Assembly (NCBI RefSeq): GCF_022647505.1
Contig: NZ_CP071409.1
Coordinates: forward strand, 558,001 to 622,000
Direction: 5' to 3'
Source: [Pantoea] beijingensis
GTDB taxonomy: Bacteria; Pseudomonadota; Gammaproteobacteria; Enterobacterales; Enterobacteriaceae
DNA: 64,000 nt
How positions within the stretch are numbered: position 1 is the first letter of the stretch; each line of letters opens with the position of its first letter. Both the position numbers and the translations under genes were made by a program. The notes under the pieces are model-generated. The model was not told the origin of the DNA. It saw only the letters and a list, made by a program, of their open reading frames with translations, and made no database searches. Positions 9,706 through 18,772 of this stretch are shown one piece after another.

Positions 9706-9872
9706 GCTTCACTCTCCTCTGCGACCGTGCTCAGGGCAGGCGCGTGCTGAATTGCGGACAAAAATGCCCCTCAATAGTGGACTGACCCCATAAAGTTGGA
9801 CAAGGTTTGAATACGGGCAATTTACCCTTGCCAGATAAATTGCTGGGTATTCTACGCGCATCGCTATCGGCT
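9706..9872 (-). promoter_or_regulatory. pyrL: pyrBI leader region, atypical attenuator
   Basis: In enteric bacteria pyrBI is preceded by pyrL, a leader peptide read through a U-rich pause site, then a GC-rich terminator with a U-run just before pyrB. Here an open frame (about 9731-9913, minus) keeps faint echoes of PyrL: LPVF where PyrL has LPFFF, and EGHFCP where it has GAFFCP. The terminator-like U-run is only five bases long, and I find no GC-rich inverted repeat before it. The pyrimidine-rich pause tract is also poor. The leader is present but may not attenuate in the standard way. An IS-end-like sequence lies inside it. Confidence 0.5.
9778..9805 (+). mobile_element. IS3/IS150-group terminal-repeat-like remnant
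   Basis: The 28 bases starting TGGACTGACCCCATAAAG and ending with GTTGGACAAGG closely resemble the terminal inverted repeat of IS3-family (IS150-group) elements, which typically begin TG-ACTG-CCCC and continue to GTTGGACA. No transposase and no second end are visible nearby, so if real it is a solo scar. It sits inside the pyrBI leader. Chance similarity cannot be excluded without a database comparison. Confidence 0.35.
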
Positions 9873-10400
9873 TCAAGACGCACGTGTTTCTTTGTGCGGT
9901 TGCCCTGAATCATCTTTCAGCGCTTGCCCCAATAAATAGCTAATTCGGCGATACAGGAGGTAGGTATTATTGGTATTACGTGGGGAGATCCACACATGAT
10001 TATTACTGGCGACAACCCCCAGTACGCCGGAAAGATTGTGGGATTCAACAATACGTGCAACCGGGCGGGCATAACCTGCAATAACCTCGATAATCACAAA
10101 TTTTGCATTGTAATCGACGCTCAGAATCATATCAGATACCGGGCGCAACACATCCGGTTTGGCTTGCTGCTGCGGATTTAGCGCATAGATCTTTTCTCCT
10201 CTGACATTCGTGGTTTTAATAACATCAAGCGTCGTTAACAGCCGAGATACCGTGGACTGGCTAATATTATGATAGCCATACTTTTGCAGATCCTGTCTGA
10301 GGTTTTGCTGACTGTGATAATGATTATTCGCGATAAGTCGTCGGCAGAGCAGGAGTTGTTGGCTTTCCTTCTCACGCGCTTTGCTGCATTTTTTGGCCAT
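9873..10400 (-). CDS. ArgR-family regulator paralogue
   Basis: A 175-residue ArgR-family protein with an N-terminal winged helix (about residues 15-85, recognition segment ISQSTVSRLLTT) and a C-terminal oligomerisation/ligand domain (about 90-165). It is not the housekeeping ArgR: it is longer, basic at the N-terminus, and lies between pyrB and the arc genes, where Salmonella also carries an ArgR-like gene. The conserved arginine-binding sequence GTIAGDDT of E. coli ArgR is GVVASNNH here, so both ligand aspartates are Asn. It probably regulates the deiminase operon, but may sense arginine poorly or differently. The gap to the transporter gene upstream is 47 bases, consistent with co-transcription. 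Confidence 0.85.
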   Translation of the reverse strand: MAKKCSKAREKESQQLLLCRRLIANNHYHSQQNLRQDLQKYGYHNISQSTVSRLLTTLDVIKTTNVRGEKIYALNPQQQAKPDVLRPVSDMILSVDYNAKFVIIEVIAGYARPVARIVESHNLSGVLGVVASNNHVWISPRNTNNTYLLYRRISYLLGQALKDDSGQPHKETRAS

Positions 10401-10447
10401 AGTACGAAAGTCCCTTTTGTAAAATGATTAGAAACAGCATGTTGTTT

Positions 10448-11851
10448 CTATAATAAAGCGGCAAGGCTTAGAGAAAGAACTAAAAAAATCAATAAAATAG
10501 CAAATAAAGGTGCGATCCATTTTAACCAGCGAATATAGGGAATACGGGCGATAGCCAGCCCCCCCATGACGACAGCGGACGTTGGCGTGAGTAAATTTAC
10601 TAATCCAGATGCCGTTTGATAGGCGGTGACCACTAACTCACGGTTGACCTGGGCAAAATCCGCCAGCGGTGCCATTACCGGCATAGTCAGTACCGCAAGT
10701 CCTGATGACGATGGCACCAGAAAAGAAAGTAGCCCTTCCAGTAAGAAGACGACGCTGATAAACAGGGCTGAGGAGAGACCGCTAACCACGCTTTCTGCGG
10801 CTCTCAGGACGCTGTGGCTGATCATCCCATTGTCCATGATCACCACGATTCCGCGGGCGATACCAATAATCAGTGCAACGCCCAACAGGTCGCGAGCACC
10901 TTCGATAAAAGTTGAGGTAAGTGCTTCTTCGCTGAGACGGGCGATTAGGCCCGTAATGATAGCGGCCACTAAAAATACGCCGGATATTTCAGCCATCCAC
11001 CAGCCGCGGACGGAAACACCATAAATCATCACGGCGAACGTCAGTACAAACACCAGCAAAATTATCTTGCGGGTGAGATTAAATTCAAGCTGGCCATCCT
11101 GACGGTTTCCCAGAAAAAAGGTGCGGTTTTCTTCCTGCATATCGGCGACCAGTGATTTGCTGGGATCGTTACGTACCTTAATGGCATAGCGCATTACCCA
11201 GATGACACAAACGACCCAGCCGAATGCCAGAATTAGCAGGCGCAGTCCAATCCCTGCAGTAAATGGGATGCCGGCGGCATTGGCGGCAATAACCGTAGCA
11301 AACGGATTAATAGTCGAGCCAATCGTGCCAATACCCGCGCCAAGCAATACCATCGCGGCACCGACCACCGCATCGAAGCGGGCAGCAATCATCACCGGTA
11401 CCATGAGTGAGTAAAAAGGCAGTGATTCTTCAGCCATGCCATAAACGGTGCCGCCTGCGGCAAAGAGCGCCATGAGAATCGGGATCATCCACTCTTCTTT
11501 GCCACGCAGTCGCTGAGTGACACGCTCAATTCCCGCATCGATCGCGCCCGTTTTCGTCACCACCCCAAGGAATCCGCCGACGACCAGAATAAATAAAGCG
11601 ACATCAATCGCACCCGCTTCATGAGTTTTATGGTTATAGAACCCATCAATCGGTGCCAACACCATCTCGGCGATGCCCTGAGCATGCGGAGCCACGCGAT
11701 GCCATGTCCCTGCGATCGGCACCTCCTGTCCGAGGGTGCTATTAAAGGCCATATCGTAACTGCCAGCGGGGATCACCCATGTCAGAGCGCTCACCAATGC
11801 AATAAGAATAAACAGGATGGTATAGGCGGAAGGGAATTTAAATTTTTTCAC
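10448..11851 (-). CDS. YfcC-family membrane transporter of the arc operon
   Basis: A 467-residue polytopic membrane protein of the YfcC/ArcD-like family (ion-transporter superfamily), with hydrophobic segments throughout and the loop PSSSGLAVLTMPVMAPL near residue 385. In this operon it most likely exchanges arginine and ornithine or imports arginine, the job of ArcD elsewhere. The start codon is GTG at 11851, preceded by AAGGA at good spacing. It lies between the ornithine carbamoyltransferase gene and the ArgR paralogue, all on the minus strand. YfcC relatives have also been linked to dicarboxylate transport, so the substrate is inferred from context. Confidence 0.82.
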   Translation of the reverse strand: MKKFKFPSAYTILFILIALVSALTWVIPAGSYDMAFNSTLGQEVPIAGTWHRVAPHAQGIAEMVLAPIDGFYNHKTHEAGAIDVALFILVVGGFLGVVTKTGAIDAGIERVTQRLRGKEEWMIPILMALFAAGGTVYGMAEESLPFYSLMVPVMIAARFDAVVGAAMVLLGAGIGTIGSTINPFATVIAANAAGIPFTAGIGLRLLILAFGWVVCVIWVMRYAIKVRNDPSKSLVADMQEENRTFFLGNRQDGQLEFNLTRKIILLVFVLTFAVMIYGVSVRGWWMAEISGVFLVAAIITGLIARLSEEALTSTFIEGARDLLGVALIIGIARGIVVIMDNGMISHSVLRAAESVVSGLSSALFISVVFLLEGLLSFLVPSSSGLAVLTMPVMAPLADFAQVNRELVVTAYQTASGLVNLLTPTSAVVMGGLAIARIPYIRWLKWIAPLFAILLIFLVLSLSLAALL

Positions 11852-11906
11852 AATAATGTCCTTATTACATGGCGCATCGCCAGCCGGGAGCTGGCGATGC
11901 GGTCTG

Positions 11907-12911
11907 CTAGCTACCGAGAGTCGCGACCATCACGGCTTTGATGGTGTGCATACGATTTTCCGCCTCATCAAAGACGATAGAATACGGCGATTCAAATACC
12001 TCTTCCGTCACCTCCAGCCCAGGCATACCCCAGCGGCTTTCGATGTCACGTCCTACTGACGTCTCGGCATTATGGAAGGCGGGCAAACAGTGCATAAATT
12101 TCACGTCAGGATTGAGTGTGGCATCAATAACCTGCTGATTGATTTGATAGGGTTTCATTAGCGCGATGCGTTCATCCCATGCTTCCTTAGGCTCGCCCAT
12201 AGAGACCCAGACATCGGTATAGAGAAAGTCGACGTGCTTAACGCCTTCCTCGACATTTTCTGTCAGAGTGATTTTGCCACCGGTTTCACTGGCTATCGCC
12301 CGGCATTGCGCCACCAGTCCAGCATCAGGCCACCTTGCTTCAGGTGCGACCAGGCGAATATCCATCCCCATTTTTGCGGCCCCCACCATCAGTGAATTCC
12401 CCATGTTATTGTGCGCGTCGCCGAGGTAGGCGAAGGAGATTTGCTGGAGTTTCTTACCGGGTAAATGCTCAAGCATAGTCATCAGGTCGGCGAGGATTTG
12501 CGTAGGATGAAACTCATCAGTCAGCCCATTCCATACGGGGACGCCAGCATATTGCGCCAGCTCTTCAACAATGTGTTGGCCAAAACCACGGTATTCAATT
12601 CCGTCATACATGCGGCCCAGCACCCGAGCGGTATCCTTCATCGATTCCTTATGACCGATTTGTGAACCGCCAGGGGCAAGATAGGTCACTCGGGCACCTT
12701 GATCGTAAGCGGCAACCTCAAAGGCACAGCGGGTGCGGGTTGAGGTTTTTTCAAAAATCAGCGCGATATTTTTTCCCTGCAGTTTCTGCTGCTCCCGGCC
12801 TGCGTATTTATCCTTTTTCAACCTGAACGCCAGATCGATGAGCGACTGGATCTCCTGTGAACTGAAATCAAGTAGTTTCAGAAAATGACGGCGAGACAAT
12901 GACGTTGTCAT
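11907..12911 (-). CDS. arcB: Catabolic ornithine carbamoyltransferase
   Basis: A 334-residue ornithine carbamoyltransferase with STRTRCAFE (carbamoyl-phosphate loop), HPTQ and the ornithine-binding HCLPAFH motif. In the deiminase pathway it runs in the phosphorolytic direction, turning citrulline into ornithine and carbamoyl phosphate. I assign it as the catabolic copy because it sits 12 bases from carbamate kinase and next to arginine deiminase. The sequence is very similar to the second copy at 15730-16740, so direction cannot be told from motifs alone. AAGGACATATT precedes the ATG. Confidence 0.9.
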   Translation of the reverse strand: MTTSLSRRHFLKLLDFSSQEIQSLIDLAFRLKKDKYAGREQQKLQGKNIALIFEKTSTRTRCAFEVAAYDQGARVTYLAPGGSQIGHKESMKDTARVLGRMYDGIEYRGFGQHIVEELAQYAGVPVWNGLTDEFHPTQILADLMTMLEHLPGKKLQQISFAYLGDAHNNMGNSLMVGAAKMGMDIRLVAPEARWPDAGLVAQCRAIASETGGKITLTENVEEGVKHVDFLYTDVWVSMGEPKEAWDERIALMKPYQINQQVIDATLNPDVKFMHCLPAFHNAETSVGRDIESRWGMPGLEVTEEVFESPYSIVFDEAENRMHTIKAVMVATLGS

Positions 12912-12923
12912 AATATGTCCTTA

Positions 12924-13856
12924 TTAAATAAGTGGATGATTAAGGTTGGGACAGATGCGGGTTCCTTTCCCGCCGGAGAGAATGTTGCTGGCATCTTCAA
13001 GGGAACCAATGCCAGCGATGCCATGGCAGTGGGTAACAAAATCACAGGCTGCGGTGATTTTTGGCCCCATTGAACCCGCATCAAATGTCATTTCCTGCAG
13101 ATCATTGGGCGTCACCTGGGTGAGCGCCTGCTGAGCTGCGGTGCCCCAGTCGCGATAGACGGCATCGGCGTCGGTCAGGATCAGTAGGGCATCCGCTTTA
13201 ATCTGACGAGCGAGCAGTGCCGCTGAGAGATCTTTATCAATGACGGCCTGTACCCCCATCAGCATGCCCGCTGCGTCACGCTCTACCGGAATACCTCCAC
13301 CACCGTTGCAAATAATGAGGTGATCCTCTTTCAGCAGCGTCATGATCGCGTCATTTTCTATGATGCGCAGCGGTTGTGGTGAGGGAACGACGCGGCGCAT
13401 ATGCTGGCCGTCCAGCTTCATGGTCCAGCCCATCTGTTCACCGACCTCCCGGCCACGATCGACCGGATAAAGTGGGCCGATATATTTAGTCGGGTTCAAA
13501 AACGCCGGATCCTGCCGGTTGATTTCCACCTGCGTCAGGAGCGTGGTGATGGGATGTTGAGGTAAAAGGTTATTTAGCGCCTGCTGCAGCATGTAGCCAA
13601 TCATGCCTTGGGTTTCAGCAACCAGTACGTCAAGTGGGTAAGGTGAAACGGCCTCGTAAGCGCTGTTTTGTAGTGCCAGCAGACCTACCTGGGGGCCATT
13701 CCCGTGAACCACAATGATGCGCCACTGTGTGGCAAGCGTGGCAATCATCTGTGCCGCTTGTTGAACGTTACGGTACTGAATATTGGCTTCCAGCGGTTCT
13801 TTACGTTTTAACAGCGCGTTACCACCCAATGCGATAACCAACAGAGGTTTAGTCAT
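12924..13856 (-). CDS. arcC: Carbamate kinase
   Basis: A 310-residue amino-acid-kinase-fold enzyme that transfers phosphate from carbamoyl phosphate to ADP, the ATP-yielding step of arginine fermentation. Visible motifs are GGNALLKR at the N-terminus, NGGGGIPV in the middle (nucleotide/phosphate binding) and LTDADAVY. The length is typical. It lies between arcA and arcB with short gaps (21 and 12 bases), so the three genes form one operon. Confidence 0.95.
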   Translation of the reverse strand: MTKPLLVIALGGNALLKRKEPLEANIQYRNVQQAAQMIATLATQWRIIVVHGNGPQVGLLALQNSAYEAVSPYPLDVLVAETQGMIGYMLQQALNNLLPQHPITTLLTQVEINRQDPAFLNPTKYIGPLYPVDRGREVGEQMGWTMKLDGQHMRRVVPSPQPLRIIENDAIMTLLKEDHLIICNGGGGIPVERDAAGMLMGVQAVIDKDLSAALLARQIKADALLILTDADAVYRDWGTAAQQALTQVTPNDLQEMTFDAGSMGPKITAACDFVTHCHGIAGIGSLEDASNILSGGKGTRICPNLNHPLI

Positions 13857-13877
13857 GACATTCTTCCTTTATCTGGC

Positions 13878-15110
13878 TCAAATACTGTCGCGTTCCAGCG
13901 GACAGCTCATACAGCGTGCGCCACCACGTCCACGCCCCAGCTCGTTGCCGGGAATGGGCAGCACGGTTATGCCCGCCTTGTCATATTTCTCATTGGTATA
14001 GGTATTACGCTCATAGCCAATCACCACGCCAGGGCGGATCGTCAATACGTTATTGGCGTCGTTCCACTGTTCGCGTTCTGCTTCAAAACTGTCACCACCG
14101 GTGGTAATGAATTTCAGTTGATCAATCCCCAGCCCCTTCTCCAGCGCTTTCGTCAGTGAAGGTTCTTCACGACGCTTCAGGCCATTATGTCCGTCACTGG
14201 TTAACACCCAGCAGCGTGTCTGGGGACCAATGACTTCCGGATAAATAGAAAAGGTATCAAGATCGAGATGGGTCATGACCGTATCAAGATGCATACAGGC
14301 CCGGAGCTTTGGCAGTTCCAGGACAATGACCTGGGTGGCCTGCTGGTGCTGAAAGAGTGAACGAGCCAGGAATTCAATACCGTAGATGGTGGTGCGCTCT
14401 GACATACCGATTAATACCGTGCCACGTCCCAGAACCAGTACATCGCCGCCTTCCAGAGTGGCATGTTCGTAGTTCAGTGGCTCATCACCAAAGTATTTAA
14501 TAAACTCGCCATCAGTGAAGGCGGGATGCCAGCGATATACCGCCCGCAGATTATTCGATTCACGCTGGCGAGCAGGTTTCGCCATGGGATTGATAGAGAC
14601 ACCGTTATATATCCAGCAGGATGCGTCACGGGTAAACAGATGGTTTGGCAGCGGTGCCATAATGAAATCCGTCAACTGATGTGTATCAATCGCCATGCTG
14701 CTGAAATTTTGTGGGATTTCGCTGTAGGTGAGTCCGCCGGTTAGATATCTGGCTAACTGGCGCTGCGGTTGCCCGGCCAGCCAGTCACGAATATCGGTTG
14801 CGAAAGAGGGGCCCAGCAGGTAATCGGAGATTTGTGTTTCCAGTAGCCAGCGCTTGGCCTCCGGTTGATTAAGTGTTTCCGTTAATAAATCGGTAAGGAG
14901 TAGAACTTCAACACCTTGTTTACGCAGCGTGGAGGCAAAGATATCGTGTTCTTCTCCCGCCGTTTCGACGGAAAGAACATCATCAAACAGGAGTTCCTGG
15001 CAGTTTGACGGGGTGAGTCTTTGCAGACTTAAACAAGGACGATGCAGCATCACAGAACGAAGCTGCCCGATTTCTGAACCGACATAATGTTTATTCATCG
15101 ACATTTCCAT
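13878..15110 (-). CDS. arcA: Arginine deiminase
   Basis: A 410-residue arginine deiminase, which converts arginine to citrulline and ammonia, the first step of the pathway. The N-terminal segment [17 protein letters not shown] is typical. The guanidino-binding region is EGGDVLVLG, and the catalytic Cys400 sits in GGARCMSCP near the C-terminus. Three in-frame ATGs lie at 15110, 15104 and 15098. GGAA gives the best spacing to 15098, and related proteins start two residues before HYVGSEIG, so the last may be the true start. It is the first gene of the arc operon, transcribed from the long AT-rich region upstream. Confidence 0.95.
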   Translation of the reverse strand: MEMSMNKHYVGSEIGQLRSVMLHRPCLSLQRLTPSNCQELLFDDVLSVETAGEEHDIFASTLRKQGVEVLLLTDLLTETLNQPEAKRWLLETQISDYLLGPSFATDIRDWLAGQPQRQLARYLTGGLTYSEIPQNFSSMAIDTHQLTDFIMAPLPNHLFTRDASCWIYNGVSINPMAKPARQRESNNLRAVYRWHPAFTDGEFIKYFGDEPLNYEHATLEGGDVLVLGRGTVLIGMSERTTIYGIEFLARSLFQHQQATQVIVLELPKLRACMHLDTVMTHLDLDTFSIYPEVIGPQTRCWVLTSDGHNGLKRREEPSLTKALEKGLGIDQLKFITTGGDSFEAEREQWNDANNVLTIRPGVVIGYERNTYTNEKYDKAGITVLPIPGNELGRGRGGARCMSCPLERDSI

Positions 15111-15729
15111 ATCTCAGTAAATAACGTTAAGGGGAATATCGTTAGCTGATGATATTCACTAATGATGGATATTATCTTTTGAAGGGGTGAATAAGATGAC
15201 TGGACTCACGTAAATAGCGAAAAAAATAGTTAAGTAATATGTTTTTGATGACGGTCACTTTATGTTTAATCTGTTTTTTATTGTGGTGAATAACTATTTA
15301 TGAGTATTGTTTTATTATTTCATTAACATGATTTTTGTATCATTTTTAACGTTAGTGTTTTGTTTATTTATTTGTTTTTTAATGGTTTTATTTGCTCTCT
15401 GCATGAATATCATTAAAAGGCGTTAAATTATTTTAAAAAACACATTTTATTTCGGATAATTATTCCTGAGTGGTGTTTTTTTTATTCATATAAAATTGTG
15501 ATGTAAGTTTGTTTATTATTTATTTTTTACTATTAACAACGGCTATCCAGCAACTGATGCACTATAAGGGTTTTTCCTCTATGCTGTTTTGGTGAATATT
15601 TATTTTGCATGAGTTTATGTATAAAAAAAGTAACCAGGATAATTATATGTTCTGAATAATCAGGGGCAGGGGAGAAATCAATTGAGGGGGATTTTCGCTC
15701 CGTCTCCGGAGCGAAAAATGCAGAAATAA
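15111..15729 (-). promoter_or_regulatory. AT-rich upstream region of the arc operon
   Basis: About 620 bases without a gene, strikingly AT-rich with many T-runs, between arcA and argI. It should hold the arc promoter. A TTGAT-GACG-GTCAC sequence at 15245-15258 matches 8 of 10 fixed positions of the FNR site, about 140 bases from the arcA start. This fits the known anaerobic control of arginine deiminase operons. Some half-matches to ARG boxes (TGAAT) are present but none is convincing. AT-richness also suits H-NS binding. I see no small gene. Confidence 0.4.
15692..15717 (-). terminator. Hairpin after argI
   Basis: A perfect 11-base-pair inverted repeat with a TCTC loop (arms 15692-15702 and 15707-15717), 12 bases after the argI stop. 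The outer stem pairs are A-T runs, so the T-tract is part of the stem and no separate U-run follows on the minus strand. It is most likely the argI terminator. Confidence 0.6.
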
Positions 15730-16740
15730 TCAGAGTTGCGATGAAAGTGTCGCGACAAGAACCGCTTTAATGGTATGCAGACGGTTTTCCGCCTGATCGA
15801 ACACAATGCTGTGCGAGGATTCAAACACCTCATCGGTGACTTCCATGCCATTGTGCAGATGATAATGTTCCGCTATCTGTTGGCCCAGCGTCGTTTGTTT
15901 ATCGTGGAAGGCAGGCAGACAGTGCAAAAATTTCACCTGTGGGTTACCGGTGAGTTTCAGCATCGCCATATTCACCTGGTAGGAACGCAGCATCGCAATA
16001 CGGCTTTGCCAGACTTCTTTGGGCTCTCCCATTGAGACCCACACATCGGTATAGATGAAATCTGCCCCGATAACGCCCTCGGTAACCGATTCTGTTAAGG
16101 TAATCTTGCCGCCGGTCTGTTGTGCGAGCTGGCGGCATTCAGTCACCAGCGCTTCATCCGGCCAGCAGCTTTTTGGGGCGACCAGGCGTAAATCGAGTCC
16201 CATCACCGCGGCTGCTTCCAGTATGCTGTTGCCCATATTATTGCGTGCATCACCTACATAAACCAGTGTCATATTTTTCAACGGCTTTCGCGGCAGATGC
16301 TCCTGCATCGTCAGCAGATCGGCCAATAACTGGGTGGGATGGAACTGATTCGTCAAACCATTCCACACAGGTACACCAGCATACTGCGCCAGAGTTTCAA
16401 CAACCTTTTGTTCGTAGCCGCGGTACTGAATGCCGTGGTACATGCGCCCCAGTACGCGAGCCGTATCTTTGATCGACTCTTTATGGCCGATCTGACTGCC
16501 GCTTGGGCCAAGATAAGTGACGTTAGCCCCCTGATCGAATGCGGCAACCTCGAAAGCACACCGGGTCCGGGTTGAGTCTTTTTCGAAGATGAGCGCGATG
16601 TTTTTACCTTTCAGGTGTTGAACTTCTTCGCCATTTTTCTTATCGGTTTTTAGTGAGGCGGATAGGGCAAGCAGGGCGTTAATTTCAGCGGGGGTAAAAT
16701 CAAGCAGCCGGAGAAAATGGCGTTGATATAACTTACTCAT
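15730..16740 (-). CDS. argI: Anabolic ornithine carbamoyltransferase
   Basis: A 336-residue ornithine carbamoyltransferase that makes citrulline in arginine synthesis. It has the STRTRCAFE loop, HPTQ and HCLPAFH motifs. I assign it as the anabolic ArgI because it is a single transcription unit with ARG-box-like palindromes upstream and lies next to rraB, as in E. coli and Salmonella. It is clearly related to arcB 2.8 kb away, with long shared stretches such as QIGHKES and [10 protein letters not shown]. The two would run in opposite directions in the cell and need separate control. Confidence 0.93.
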   Translation of the reverse strand: MSKLYQRHFLRLLDFTPAEINALLALSASLKTDKKNGEEVQHLKGKNIALIFEKDSTRTRCAFEVAAFDQGANVTYLGPSGSQIGHKESIKDTARVLGRMYHGIQYRGYEQKVVETLAQYAGVPVWNGLTNQFHPTQLLADLLTMQEHLPRKPLKNMTLVYVGDARNNMGNSILEAAAVMGLDLRLVAPKSCWPDEALVTECRQLAQQTGGKITLTESVTEGVIGADFIYTDVWVSMGEPKEVWQSRIAMLRSYQVNMAMLKLTGNPQVKFLHCLPAFHDKQTTLGQQIAEHYHLHNGMEVTDEVFESSHSIVFDQAENRLHTIKAVLVATLSSQL

Positions 16741-16764
16741 ACAGCACTCCGTGTGACATCTTAT

Positions 16765-16808
16765 ATTGAATTAAAATTCAATTTAACCGAATGAATATTC
16801 ATATTCAA
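16765..16808 (-). promoter_or_regulatory. Two ARG-box-like operators upstream of argI
   Basis: The first box, ATTGAATTAAAATTCAAT at 16765-16782, fits the ArgR consensus (TGAAT, four A/T bases, ATTCA) exactly. The second, near 16791-16808, is TGAATATTCATATTCA, with the same half-sites spaced two bases wider. Paired boxes upstream of argI are the known arrangement for ArgR repression. Confidence 0.75.
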
Positions 16809-16904
16809 CCCCAGAAAAAAGAAACTTATCTTTTTGTGTAGTGGCGCGAGGGGCACTGTGGGAAAATAATAAAATATTCGCCCGCACTTTTGAGGAATTG
16901 AACC

Positions 16905-17324
16905 ATGTCTAAGGAATCACTGTTGGAAGATCAGCGCGAAGAGACTCGTCTGATTATTGAAGAGCTGTTGGATGACGGCAGCGATCCTGACGCGCTCTAT
17001 ACGATTGAGCATCACTTCTCAAGCACTAACTTCGATATCCTGGAGAAGGTCGCCGTAGAGGCGTTCAAACTGGGTTATGAAGCAACGGATGCGGAAGAAC
17101 TGGAGCTGGAAGATGGCACCAAAGTCATCTGCTGTGATGCGATTTCCGAATGCGCGCTGAATGCGGAATTGATTGATGTACAGGTTGAACAGCTGATCGA
17201 GCTGGCGATGAAATTTAACGTTGATTATGACGGTTGGGGAACCTACTTCGAAGGCGATGAAGATGACGAAGAGGGTGATGAGGAAGATATTGATGATGAT
17301 GAGGATGACGGCGTCCGTCACTAA
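16905..17324 (+). CDS. rraB: Ribonuclease E inhibitor RraB
   Basis: A 139-residue cytoplasmic protein that binds RNase E and modulates mRNA decay. The sequence matches E. coli RraB in length and core ([35 protein letters not shown]) and ends in a long acidic tail (about residues 118-136) before GVRH. It faces argI across a 164-base divergent gap. Confidence 0.95.
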   Translation: MSKESLLEDQREETRLIIEELLDDGSDPDALYTIEHHFSSTNFDILEKVAVEAFKLGYEATDAEELELEDGTKVICCDAISECALNAELIDVQVEQLIELAMKFNVDYDGWGTYFEGDEDDEEGDEEDIDDDEDDGVRH

Positions 17325-17331
17325 TCTTCCG

Positions 17332-17357
17332 CGGGCGGCCCGCATGCCGCCCGTTTT
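17332..17357 (+). terminator. Terminator between rraB and miaE
   Basis: An 8-base GC-only stem (17332-17339 with 17346-17353) with a six-base loop and TTTT following, just after the rraB stop. It is a reasonable intrinsic terminator, possibly leaky because the T-run is short; miaE starts 30 bases later. Confidence 0.55.
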
Positions 17358-17387
17358 ACTTACCTGTAACCGGACCGTTTTACCGCA

Positions 17388-18182
17388 ATGAGCTACCAGC
17401 AACTCCTCGCCCCTTTACATGCCTTTCTGCACTGCCGTACACCGCAAGCCTGGATCGATGAGGCGTGCAAGCCGGAAAACCTGCCGACGCTGCTCACCGA
17501 TCATCTGGTGTGCGAACTGAAAGCGGCTCAAACCGCAATTTGGCTGATCCGTAAATATGTCGCGGACAAAGAGAGTGGTGATGCGCTACTGACCTGGCTA
17601 AAGCCTTACGAGAATTTCGTTCATAGTGAAAACTATGATCTTCACTTCCTCAATGATCATAAGAGCCTGTCAAAAAATGTAATCATTCGCGGTAATCTTC
17701 CCTACGCCGATGAGCTGGTGGAAAAGATGGTGATGTTGATCAAAGAGGAATTGCACCATTTTTATCAGGTACTGGAGATTATGCAGGCGCGTCATATCCC
17801 TTATGTCAAAATCACCGCCAGTCGTTATGCTAAAGGATTACTGCGGGAAGTGATCACACATGAGCCGGATACGCTGGTCGATAAACTGATTTGTGGTGCC
17901 TACATTGAAGCGCGCTCCTGTGAGCGTTTTGCCAGCCTGGCGCCTTATCTGGATGAGGACCTTGCACGATTTTATACTTCACTGTTGCGTTCTGAAGCGC
18001 GCCACTATCAGGACTATCTGGCGCTGGCTGCACGGGTTTCACCGGTTGATATCAGCATGCGGGTCAGGAAGATTGGCGAAGCGGAAGCGCGCTTAATTCA
18101 GACGCTGGACAATGAGCTCCGCTTTCACAGTGGGGTGCCCGGTGACGCGCTAAGCGGGGCTACAACGATTTTAACATCCTGA
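17388..18182 (+). CDS. miaE: tRNA 2-methylthio-N6-isopentenyladenosine-37 hydroxylase
   Basis: A 264-residue non-haem diiron monooxygenase that hydroxylates the isopentenyl group of ms2i6A37 in tRNAs, giving ms2io6A. The diiron ligands are visible in the ferritin-like bundle as EELHHF, ARSCERF and EARHYQDYL. The gene is known from Salmonella and relatives and absent from K-12 E. coli, which helps place the organism. The C-terminal 13 residues after HSGVPG look like an extension relative to the Salmonella protein as I remember it. The ribosome site is weak. The 3' end overlaps convergent yjgM by 23 bases. Confidence 0.93.
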   Translation: MSYQQLLAPLHAFLHCRTPQAWIDEACKPENLPTLLTDHLVCELKAAQTAIWLIRKYVADKESGDALLTWLKPYENFVHSENYDLHFLNDHKSLSKNVIIRGNLPYADELVEKMVMLIKEELHHFYQVLEIMQARHIPYVKITASRYAKGLLREVITHEPDTLVDKLICGAYIEARSCERFASLAPYLDEDLARFYTSLLRSEARHYQDYLALAARVSPVDISMRVRKIGEAEARLIQTLDNELRFHSGVPGDALSGATTILTS

Positions 18183-18663
18183 CTTCACAGTCGACATGGC
18201 CGGTACAGCCCAGTGGGTTGTCAAGATGGTGGAATCCCAGTTTCTCATAGAGCGCTACGGCGCGCGTTAGTGAAGCGGTCGTCTCCAGATAGCAGCGGGT
18301 AAAGCCACGTTCACGGGCGAAATCCATCGACTGCATCGCCAGCTGGCGTGCCAGTCCCAGACCGCGAACGATGGGTAAAAAATACATCTTTTGCAGTTCA
18401 CAGATATCAGGTTCGCTGCCTTGCAGTGGCGCAACGCCGCCGCCGCCGACAACCTCCCCTTCCAGTTCAATAACCCAGTAAGCGCTGTTGGCTGCGCCGT
18501 ACAGTTCAAACAGACTATCAAGGTTGGGATCGGCAACCGTAAAGCCCTTATCTGCGGTGAGTCCGAACTCGGCAGAGACTGCGCGGATCACGCCAGCGAT
18601 AGCGCGATTATCTTCCGCTTTGATGGGGCGAATGCGCAGATTGAGTTGTGTGGTCGTTGTCAT
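18160..18663 (-). CDS. yjgM: GNAT-family acetyltransferase YjgM
   Basis: A 167-residue protein of the GNAT acetyltransferase fold. The acetyl-CoA loop is RGLGLARQL (about residue 95), followed by the typical C-terminal strand [11 protein letters not shown]. In E. coli yjgM sits in the same place between rraB and valS. Its substrate is not known to me and nothing in the sequence tells it. Confidence 0.9.
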   Translation of the reverse strand: MTTTTQLNLRIRPIKAEDNRAIAGVIRAVSAEFGLTADKGFTVADPNLDSLFELYGAANSAYWVIELEGEVVGGGGVAPLQGSEPDICELQKMYFLPIVRGLGLARQLAMQSMDFARERGFTRCYLETTASLTRAVALYEKLGFHHLDNPLGCTGHVDCEVRMLKSL

Positions 18664-18772
18664 AAAATTATCGCCAGAGGTCGGGAGGTAAACCTGGACA
18701 GTGGAATAGAGTCATCCCCGCCGATGCTGAAAGTGCTACTCCAGTCATGGCGGGGATAAAACGCAAGGTTAC

